From Peronospora farinosa (Eukaryota > Oomycota > Peronosporomycetes > Peronosporales > Peronosporaceae), in NCBI GenBank assembly GCA_947646735.1, contig CANTFK010000982.1:62001-126000 (forward strand): a stretch of DNA of 64,000 nucleotides, written 5' to 3'. The notes under the pieces are model-generated. The model was not told the DNA's origin. It worked only from the letters and a program-made list of their open reading frames with translations, and did no database searches. The position numbers and the translations under genes are program-made. Below are positions 1 through 6,616 of this stretch, one piece after another (the stretch's first letter is position 1; every line of letters starts with the position of its first letter).

Positions 1-7
1 TTTAGCA

Positions 8-481
8 GTGGTCACGACACCTATAGGTGTCACAAAGGAGGCACGGAAAGAAATGCCAGTGCTCCTTGAAGATGGCACTATAGTGTTATCAACAGCGTCG
101 ACCCATGAACGACCTATTGGAGGCGTCATAGGCGAGCTGGATGCTAAAAGCGTGAGCGAAGCTCAGCGCTTTGTGGATGAGCGATTAGCCATCACACGTA
201 AAGGCCGTGACGCGATGGCAAGCGCACAGGACAAGCAAAAACAATATGCAGACCAGCATGGTCGCAAAAACAATGAACACTTTAGTGTGGGGGACAAAGT
301 GCTATTAAGTACTGCTACCCTACCTAAACATGCAATTTCTGTACTACCTGGTGGTACTACTAAGCTATTGCCCCGGTTCATTGGGCCCTTTACAGTGGTT
401 GAAGAAGTTGGAGACCTAAATTATAGGCTCACTCTCCTACCGTATAGAAGACGCACCCCGTATTCTACGTGGGCCGTCTGA
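8..481 (+). pseudogene. pol: Gypsy integrase C-terminal region (GPY/F module), partial, copy A
   Basis: This is a polyprotein segment entering from the left edge and opened here by a GTG, so no true start is implied. The last part reads KVLLSTATLPKH, then LLPRFIGPFTVVEEVGDLNYRLTL. That is the GPY/F module found after the catalytic core in Ty3/Gypsy integrases, which contributes to DNA binding and strand transfer. Before it is a helical Ala/Gln/Lys stretch (residues about 45-90) typical of the linker. The frame ends at a TGA that looks like a frameshift artefact: another frame at about 454-501 continues with HPVFYVGRLKRYVDPQ, the usual continuation of this module. The identical ORF exists in inverted orientation at 5994-6467. 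Confidence 0.85.
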
Positions 482-1957
482 AGCGGTATGTAGATCCACA
501 ATAGATCACATATCCGCATCATCCAACGATACCGATGATGACGTCGACTGTGAGTCGAGTGTCGCGGCCGATCAGGCGACGAGGAAGCCGATAGGCTCCC
601 CGTATACGAACGAGGCGATAGAGGACTCGGCGATCGAGGAGGACTCCGCGCTTGACGCGGGTCTCTCATCACCATTCGCTCTAAGATGTCCAAACGGGTC
701 TTCAGGCGGTCATACCCCTGACGGTCTCTTGTCCTCACATCGCGCAGATCCGAGGTCAGTCGCGAGACTTGACTCTCGAGATCTGTCACCTGCCGCTTCA
801 GCGCAGCGGACTCAGCCTGCGACTGAACAGCAGCAGGGTAGGCAGCCGCGAGTAGGTGGGCGTAATCGCCGCTCCTATCGGGCGCCACCTGTGTTGGTGG
901 ACACGGAAGGGAATACGCGCTTCCTTGTTGGAAGGCTGTTGGCCGACCGGTTTGTGAAGCGAAAGCTCCAAATCCTTGTCCAGTGGAAGGGTTACCCAAC
1001 GAGCTTTGACTCGTGGGAGCCTGTGGACGCTTTGCGCGTTGACGTGCCTGGGCTGGTGGCTGCTTATGTGAAGCAGCACCAGCTGTCTTCTTTCTGCTAG
1101 GTAGCAGAAGAAGCGTGGCGAGAATTAATTGGGGGTAGCTTACCGCCCATAATTTCATGCGCACGCTTTATGGCGAAGCTGATTCGCTGCGACCGTTGTT
1201 TCGTTGCATCATCCTGCAGCGTTACACGGCGCCGAAATTCAGCTTCATATTCGTCGGCTGTTTCGTTAGAACGCAGCACGACTGGAATTGGGAAAGCACG
1301 ACCAAGTGCTTTGCCCTGCTTTTTCCACAAAGGAAAGACGCTATAAAATCTATGAGCGTCTATAGTGGCACGCTGCAAAAGCGCTGCGCTAGACCCATCC
1401 GAGTTCATCCACTCAGATGGAGGTGGCATTGGTGGCAAGCCACCACTCACGTAGCCGCCCTCGCGACGGCGGGCTAGTGAGGCCGAAGGTGTACTTGGTG
1501 GAGCTTTAAGCTCACACTCACCTGAGTCTGACTCTCCATTATGGATTGTCAAGACATCAGCTTGAGAAGTCACATCTGACTGAGTCGCGACTACTCCTTT
1601 CGAAGTAGCGTGCTCAGTCTTAGTCGCTGCGCTCGTAGGCGCAGACGACGGGGTTTTACCTTCGCTTGTAGGAAACATAGATGCTTCCTCAAGGACGGGT
1701 GCCTCAAATGATGGGGACATATGTCCCATCAATGCACTATGTTCATCGCCACTTTGGGGTGATGGCAATGGCGTAGTCTCATTGTAATCTACAATGAGAG
1801 ATGGATCTTCATCCACATTATCGTGAGATGGAAGATTCACCTCAGTGCCTGAAGCACTTTGCGACGGCTGCGATAAATCGCGGCGCGTGCGCTTAGTGCT
1901 GGACTGCATGGGTGTCTTTGCAGGCGACCCATCATTCTTACCACGTTTCGGTGGCAT
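421..1957 (-). CDS. Antisense retrotransposon gene, spliced, coiled-coil protein (copy A)
   Basis: This is the mirror copy of the gene at 4518-6054. The first exon runs from the ATG at 1957 down to 1144 and the second from 1082 to 421, with a proposed intron at 1083-1143. Unspliced, the two frames are separate ORFs of 286 and 247 residues. Joined, they give 491 residues. It differs from the other copy by only a few substitutions, for example KND versus KDD near residue 8, His versus Tyr near residue 44, Met versus Val near residue 269, and Arg versus Gly in exon 2. Most changes I noticed replace one residue without creating stops, which would suit recent or selected copies but is not proof. 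I do not recognise the family. It could be a non-coding artefact of the sense strand, but exon 1 lies almost wholly where pol has already ended. Confidence 0.55.
447..1100 (+). pseudogene. pol: Gypsy pol tail: acidic/Pro-Ser linker and chromodomain, copy A
   Basis: The open frame runs from about 447 to the TAG at 1098-1100. The early part is acidic (SSNDTDDDVD) and low in complexity, followed by a Gln/Arg-rich linker. The last 65 residues form a chromodomain: GNTRFLVGRLLADRF, then KRKLQILVQWKGYP, SFDSWEPVDAL and a closing helix. A chromodomain at the end of integrase defines chromoviruses and is thought to direct integration to modified chromatin. This frame differs from that of the GPY/F part, so joining them needs a frame change near 445 or at the HPVFY segment. 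The opposite strand of the same bases encodes the second exon of the antisense gene. Confidence 0.8.
1083..1143 (-). other. Proposed 61-nt intron of the antisense gene (copy A)
   Basis: Read on the minus strand the segment begins GTAAGC and ends GACAG. It contains TTAATT as a possible branch site and a pyrimidine-rich CTTCTTCTG stretch. The length is 61 nt. Removing it joins the two frames after the first base of a codon. A competing acceptor (CTAG or NAGNAG) 11-14 nt upstream would give a shorter product. The sense-strand chromodomain stop codon falls inside it. Confidence 0.45.
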
Positions 1958-1995
1958 GAGTACTGAGCAGACTAAAGCGGCGCGTATATAACGGC
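1958..1995 (-). promoter_or_regulatory. Candidate antisense promoter (TATA-like box and initiator)
   Basis: On the minus strand a TATATA at 1990-1985 precedes a CTCAGTACTC at about 1968-1959, which abuts the ATG at 1957. The spacing resembles a TATA/initiator pair. It lies between the LTR and the antisense ORF, outside the LTR. In the other arm the box reads TTATAA. This is motif evidence only. Confidence 0.35.
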
Positions 1996-2050
1996 TCGCC
2001 AGTCTCTCTGTCTCTTAGGCGATGTTTTACAAAATGTAAAAATCGTTCTA

Positions 2051-2063
2051 AAACGGGGGATGG
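2051..2063 (+). other. Polypurine tract of copy A
   Basis: AAACGGGGGATGG lies directly before the LTR start TGTAACAGGG. A purine run abutting the upstream edge of the 3' LTR primes plus-strand DNA synthesis in LTR retrotransposons. Its position fixes the element as plus-oriented here, in agreement with pol. Confidence 0.8.
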
Positions 2064-2656
2064 TGTAACAGGGTATCTACTTACACGTAAACATTAAGTA
2101 ATATACTTAATGTTTGGTCTAAAAGTATCCATGATTACTTTTGACCTGTCACTTGGGTGCGATACACAAATGTGATCCACCCTCGTGAATGTGATATCCA
2201 TTTATGGATTCACATGAGAAGGGATGACGCTAGTTGAAGCTAGGCATCACGACGTCTCAGAAGGACGTCAGTTGCGATCTTAAATCTAGATTTAAGTTCA
2301 TGCGACAGGATACGCTTCTAAAGAGTCGCGTATTCGTTCTATATACATATATAGCCAATCAGTAGTTAAGTATATATTTAGTTATAATTAATTAAATATA
2401 ACTCAGTCTTGAATTTACTAAATTCCGAAGCACCACGCACGAGAAGTTGAAAAGCTTCTGCGTGACGTCGGTGCTTTCTTGTTAAGAAGTTCGTTGCACT
2501 CTCGCTTAAGCGAGAGACAACTGGTGGTACGACTGCTTAAGCAGTCGACCAACCTCCTAACCGCACGCGAAGGTAAGACGGTCTAACCGCTTCCTCGCTT
2601 GTGCATAAGGTGTGTGCTAGTAGTACGAGGCAACTTCGTAGAAGTGCCCGTCTACA
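2064..2656 (+). repeat. Gypsy 3' LTR, copy A (593 bp)
   Basis: The repeat begins TGTAACAGGG and ends CCCGTCTACA, with the canonical TG...CA ends. It is the inverted partner of 3814-4411 and matches 59906-60504. Relative to the right arm it has a longer GGTTAGGAGG segment and a shorter TA-rich run, so the arms differ in length by 5 bp. It contains perfect 18-bp palindromes such as CTCTCGCTTAAGCGAGAG (2499-2516) and several more hairpins. A TA-rich stretch near 2341-2356 could serve as a TATA region. Confidence 0.85.
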
Positions 2657-3813
2657 ATAAGGGCTTCGATTCCGATAGACGGAGATAACTTCCCTTCGCG
2701 CCACTCACTGTCTGACGCTCGACCACTTTGTTGCCATACAGTGAGGTTACAAGGCAGTTCTTGAATAGAGCGGTCTTAGAGCACAGCTTGCAGCACAAAA
2801 TTCGAACATATATTTCAACGCCACGGTATCAACTGCCCCCCCCAAAAATTAATTGTGCACCGACCTTGCAGTGTACTGGTTCACCACTCACTTCGAGACC
2901 GGGAGGTCACGAGTTCGATACCCACGCCCGACAATTTGTCAAGTATAATGGAGGTGGCCTTGAACTGCGCATCTGCGTACTAGGTACGTCGCCATTAAAA
3001 ACATACCAATTCAATTGGAAGTGCAAGCCTGGTGAAATATTACCCAAAATCATATTGCGATCACCAAACTGGTGTTGACTGGTCTTGTGATTCATTCTGA
3101 ATGGAGATAGTATTGGTGCGTTGTTGTAGTAGTCAAGTTCGAGTAAGACGGTGCGATGGAAGCTCATGTGCAGCGCCATCTACAGAGAACGGGATGTATA
3201 CATCTCGGCGACTCAAACTTGCTGATGTACAGCAGTTTGGACTTAACTTTAGGTTTTTACTAAGCAAAAGTGGTTACAATAGGGCTAATCGCTAGGCATC
3301 AGCCTGAGCTAAGAAATCAGAACAAAGCACATTTTTTCCACCTAGCAAAGACAACACTTGTGCGCTTTCACGATGCCACAGTGTTTGAGCTGTAGGGTGA
3401 CAAAATACACGCACAGTTCAAACCGAGAACAATGTAGCGGAGCTGCACAGATCTTAAGCCAGACGAAGACTTAAGGCTGGAAGCCTCTTAGTTCTAGAGA
3501 ACTTAATAGAGTTTAGGCCAAAAGCCACTTAGTTCTAAGGAACTAATTAAACGACTAAAAGTCACCCTGTGCTATCGAACTAGGAAAGAGACTTTTAGTC
3601 AGTCAAGCTATAAGCTTATGGGTTCAGAGAACCAACGCACGAAGTGCACAAGAGAACAAGTCAGAACGACTTGTGATCTTAAAGTCAAAGGGAGAACTGA
3701 TTTTATTTATGCTTTAAAATTTTATGAATAATCCTACTCTAAGTACACTACACTAGATTAATTACTATAACAGTAATAATAAAATGCAGATGTTGCCATT
3801 GGACGACGTATCG
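2657..3813. other. Spacer between the inverted Gypsy ends, non-coding, hairpin-rich
   Basis: No convincing gene is present. A C-run lies near 2837-2845 and a tRNA-like fragment near 2860-2935. At 3440-3700 there is a cluster of short inverted and direct repeats. GACTAAAAGTC at 3553-3563 is the exact reverse complement of 3590-3600. ACAAGTC and GACTTGT flank a 5-nt loop near 3657-3675. A motif with GGC, AAGCC and CTTAGTTCTA occurs twice about 60 bp apart. The bases flanking the two LTRs (ATAAG after 2656, TATCG before 3814) do not match, so the spacer gives no target-site duplication. Confidence 0.6.
2860..2935 (+). repeat. tRNA-like (SINE-head-like) fragment
   Basis: The segment has an A-box-like TTGCAGTGTACTGG and, about 40 bp downstream, a B-box-like GAGTTCGATACCC, with GAGACCGGGAGGTCACGAG between them. 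This is the spacing of an internal RNA polymerase III promoter in a tRNA or tRNA-derived SINE. The T-stem has mismatches and no acceptor stem closes cleanly, so it is not a functional tRNA. The extent of any SINE body downstream is unclear. Confidence 0.3.
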
Positions 3814-4411
3814 TGTAGACGGGAACTTCTACGAAGTTGCCTCGTACTACTAGCACACACCTTATGCACAAGCGAGGAAGCGGTTAGACCGTCTTACCTT
3901 CGCGTGCGAGGGTTGGTCGACTGCTTTATCAGTCGTACCACCAGTTGTCTCTCGCTTAAGCGAGAGTGCAACGAACTTCTTAACAAGAAAGCACCGACGT
4001 CACGTAGAAGCTTTTCAACTTCTCGTGCGTGGTGCTTCGGAATTTAGTAAATTCAAGACTGAGTTATATTTAATTAATTATAACTAGATATATACTTAAC
4101 TACTAATTGGCTATATATGTATGTATATATATATAGATCGGATACGCGACTCTTTAGAAGCGTATCCTGTCGCATGAACTTAAATCTAGATTTAAGATCG
4201 CAACTGACGTCCTTCTGAGACGTCGCGATGCCTAGCTTCAACTAGCGTCATCCCTTCTCATGTGAATCCATCAATGGATATCACATTCACGAGGGTGGAT
4301 CACATTTGTGTATCGCACCCAAGTGACAGGTCAAAAGTAATCATGGATACTTTTAGACCAAACATTAAGTATATTACTTAATGTTTACGTGTAAGTAGAT
4401 ACCCTGTTACA
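3814..4411 (-). repeat. Gypsy 3' LTR, copy B (598 bp)
   Basis: On the plus strand the repeat begins TGTAGACGGG and ends CCCTGTTACA. Its element polarity is minus, because the polypurine tract abuts its right edge. It is the inverted partner of 2064-2656 and about 97 percent alike to 59906-60504 by eye. One of the family's perfect 18-bp palindromes is broken here: GCTTTATCAGTCG replaces GCTTAAGCAGTCG. It has a longer TA-dinucleotide run than the other copies. Confidence 0.85.
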
Positions 4412-4424
4412 CCATCCCCCGTTT
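4412..4424 (-). other. Polypurine tract of copy B
   Basis: On the minus strand AAACGGGGGATGG directly precedes the LTR start TGTAACAGGG. It is identical to the tract at 2051-2063. It sets the element polarity independently of coding content and shows that the plus-strand ORF at 4518 is antisense to the element. Confidence 0.8.
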
Positions 4425-4479
4425 TAGAACGATTTTTACATTTTGTAAAACATCGCCTAAGAGACAGAGAGACTGGCGA

Positions 4480-4517
4480 GCCGTTATAAGCGCGCCGCTT
4501 TAGTCTGCTCAGTACTC
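4480..4517 (+). promoter_or_regulatory. Candidate antisense promoter, copy B
   Basis: GTTATAAG at 4483-4490 sits about 30 bp before the ATG at 4518, and CTCAGTACTC lies directly upstream of that ATG. The left copy has TATATA at the equivalent place. The arrangement suggests a core promoter that is not part of the LTR. This is motif evidence only. Confidence 0.33.
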
Positions 4518-6054
4518 ATGCCACCGAAACGTGGTAAGGATGATGGGTCGCCTGCAAAGGCACCCATGCAGTCCAGCACTAAGCGCACGCGCCGCGATTT
4601 ATCGCAGCCGTCGCAAAGTGCTTCAGGCACTGAGGTGAATCTTCCATCTTACGATAATGTGGATGAAGATCCATCTCTCATTGTAGATTACAATGAGACT
4701 ACGCCATTGCCATCACCCCAAAGTGGCGATGAGCATAGTGCATTGATGGGACATATGTCCCCATCATTTGAGGCACCCGTCCTTGAGGAAGCATCTATGT
4801 TTCCTACAAGCGAAGGTAAAACCCCGTCGTCTGCGCCTACGAGCGCAGCGACTAAGACTGAGCACGCTACTTCGAAAGGAGTAGTCGCGACTCAGTCAGA
4901 TGTGACTTCTCAAGCTGATGTCTTGACAATCCATAATGGAGAGTCAGACTCAGGTGAGTGTGAGCTTAAAGCTCCACCAAGTACACCTTCGGCCTCACTA
5001 GCCCGCCGTCGCGAGGGCAGCTACGTGAGTGGTGGCTTGCCACCAATGCCACCTCCATCTGAGTGGATGAACTCGGATGGGTCTAGCGCAGCGCTTTTGC
5101 AGCGTGCCACTATAGACGCTCATAGATTTTATAGCGTCTTTCCTTTGTGGAAAAAGCAGGGCAAAGCACTTGGTCGTGCTTTCCCAATTCCAGTCGTGCT
5201 GCGTTCTAACGAAACAGCCGACGAATATGAAGCTGAATTTCGGCGCCGTGTAACGCTGCAGGATGATGCAACGAAACAACGGTCGCAGCGAATCAGCTTC
5301 GCCATAAAGCGTGCGCATGAAATTGTGGGCGGTAAGCTACCCCCAATTAATTCTCGCCACGCTTCTTCTGCTACCTAGCAGAAAGAAGACAGCTGGTGCT
5401 GCTTCACATAAGCAGCCACCAGCCCAGGCACGTCAACGCGCAAAGCGTCCACAGGCTCCCACGAGTCAAAGCTCGTTGGGTAACCCTTCCACTGGACAAG
5501 GATTTGGAGCTTTCGCTTCACAAACCGGTGGGCCAACAGCCTTCCAACAAGGAAGCGCGTATTCCCTTCCGTGTCCACCAACACAGGTGGCGCCCGATAG
5601 GAGCGGCGATTACGCCCACCTACTCGCGGCTGCCTACCCTGCTGCTGTTCAGTCGCAGGCTGAGTCCGCTGCGCTGAAGCGGCAGGTGACAGATCTCGAG
5701 AGTCAAGTCTCGCGACTGACCTCGGATCTGCGCGATGTGAGGACAAGAGACCGTCAGGGGTATGACCGCCTGAAAACCCGTTTGGACATCTTAGAGCGAA
5801 TGGTGATGAGAGACCCGCGTCAAGCGCGGAGTCCTCCTCGATCGCCGAGTCCTCTATCGCCTCGTTCGTATACGGGGAGCCTATCGGCTTCCTCGTCGCC
5901 TGATCGGCCGCGACACTCGACTCACAGTCGACGTCATCATCGGTATCGTTGGATGATGCGGATATGTGATCTATTGTGGATCTACATACCGCTTCAGACG
6001 GCCCACGTAGAATACGGGGTGCGTCTTCTATACGGTAGGAGAGTGAGCCTATAA
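4518..6054 (+). CDS. Antisense retrotransposon gene, spliced, 491-residue coiled-coil protein (copy B)
   Basis: The ATG at 4518 opens a 286-codon frame. A second frame of 247 codons overlaps it from 5311 to the stop at 6054. A GT-AG intron at 5332-5392 (61 nt) joins them in frame into 491 residues. The N-terminus is basic (PPKRGK at 2-7, KRTRR at 22-26, possible nuclear signals). Residues 30-180 are acidic and Ser/Thr/Pro-rich. Residues about 185-270 look folded (SEWMNSD, HRFYSVFPLWKKQGKALGRAF, DEYEAEFRRRV). A Gln/Pro-rich segment follows, then a heptad coiled coil at about 362-411 (LKRQVTDLESQVSRLTSDL and on), then a Ser/Arg/Pro tail. It is placed like the extra antisense ORFs of some plant Tat-lineage Gypsy elements, but I see no sequence link and do not recognise the family. 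Function is unknown. A regulatory or nucleic-acid-binding role is only a guess. Confidence 0.6.
5332..5392 (+). other. Proposed 61-nt intron of the antisense gene (copy B)
   Basis: It begins GTAAGC and ends GACAG, with ATTAATT as a candidate branch site and a pyrimidine-rich stretch before a first AG at 5377-5378. Using the AG at 5391-5392 restores the frame of the coiled-coil exon. Using 5377-5378 instead leads into a third frame that ends at 5677. The chromodomain stop (5375-5377 on the minus strand) lies inside the intron. Identical in structure to 1083-1143. Confidence 0.5.
5375..6028 (-). pseudogene. pol: Gypsy pol tail: linker and chromodomain, copy B
   Basis: This is the mirror of 447-1100. 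The chromodomain occupies the last third: FLVGRLLAHRF, KRKLQILVQWKGYP, SFDSWEPVDAL, then VPGLVAAYVKQH. The aromatic cage candidates are the Trp of QWKGY and the Trp of SWEP. One substitution (His for Asp in LLAHRF) separates it from the left copy. It belongs at the C-terminus of integrase and should bind chromatin. It is out of frame with the GPY/F segment upstream. Its coding strand overlaps the coiled-coil exon of the antisense gene, so both proteins use the same bases. Confidence 0.8.
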
Positions 6055-6616
6055 TTTAGGTCTCCAACTTCTTCAACCACTGTAAAGGGCCCAATGAACC
6101 GGGGCAATAGCTTAGTAGTACCACCAGGTAGTACAGAAATTGCATGTTTAGGTAGGGTAGCAGTACTTAATAGCACTTTGTCCCCCACACTAAAGTGTTC
6201 ATTGTTTTTGCGACCATGCTGGTCTGCATATTGTTTTTGCTTGTCCTGTGCGCTTGCCATCGCGTCACGGCCTTTACGTGTGATGGCTAATCGCTCATCC
6301 ACAAAGCGCTGAGCTTCGCTCACGCTTTTAGCATCCAGCTCGCCTATGACGCCTCCAATAGGTCGTTCATGGGTCGACGCTGTTGATAACACTATAGTGC
6401 CATCTTCAAGGAGCACTGGCATTTCTTTCCGTGCCTCCTTTGTGACACCTATAGGTGTCGTGACCACTGCTAAATTAGCAGTGTCACTAGGGCAACCTTG
6501 GCCCTCTTTGGCATTCGCACCGAGCGAAGTGAGGGGCCCTCCCCCATTAAGACTCGGGCTGCGTACAAACGAGACTGGCGTTCGAGGATGACGCAGTCCG
6601 TTAATGTAAAACGGTT
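5994..6616 (-). pseudogene. pol: Gypsy integrase C-terminal region with GPY/F module, copy B
   Basis: The frame is open from the one-base lesion near 6613-6621 to the stop at 5994. It starts with FYINGLRHPRTP, the conserved continuation after the DDE core, passes through a Gly/Ser-rich segment and an Ala/Lys/Gln helix, and reaches PRFIGPFTVVEEVGDLNYRLTL (the GPY/F module). It is the natural continuation of the 6470-8707 frame, displaced by one base. The stop at 5994 is itself a frameshift product, because HPVFYVGRLKRYVDPQ continues in another frame at about 6021-5974. The 157-residue part from 6467 is identical in the left arm. Confidence 0.85.

Larger units (their letters stand above)
1..2656 (+). 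mobile_element. Ty3/Gypsy chromovirus, 3' end (copy A, left arm)
   Basis: This is the 3' terminal part of an LTR retrotransposon that enters from the left edge of the window. In order it holds the integrase C-terminal GPY/F region, a linker with a chromodomain, an antisense ORF region, a polypurine tract and the 3' LTR. It is an inverted copy of 3814-6474: base x in the body pairs with base 6475-x, with small indels only in the LTR. The GPY/F reading frame is identical at the protein level in both arms. Coding frames are shifted in the same places in both arms, so the copies share ancestry after those lesions, or the family itself is built that way. Its 5' LTR lies outside the window, so completeness and target-site duplication cannot be tested. 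Confidence 0.9.

Noticed and set aside
2860..2935. Functional tRNA gene
   Set aside because: A and B box-like motifs are present, but the T-stem has mismatches and no acceptor stem closes. It is kept only as a SINE-like fragment.
3784..4047. 87-codon plus-strand ORF in the LTR
   Set aside because: It spans the LTR boundary and palindromes, is not conserved as a frame in the other LTR copies, and has no motif.
5396..5677. Third-frame ORF of 93 codons opposite the chromodomain
   Set aside because: It would follow from using the upstream splice acceptor at 5378, but lacks any recognisable structure and ends early. The coiled-coil frame is more convincing.
4518..6054. Plus-strand ORFs as gag of a second element starting at LTR 3814-4411
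   Set aside because: The LTR edge at 4411 is followed by the complement of a polypurine tract, not a TGG primer-binding site. The primer-binding site sits at the other LTR edge in the copy at 59906, and the ORFs lack capsid and zinc-knuckle motifs.
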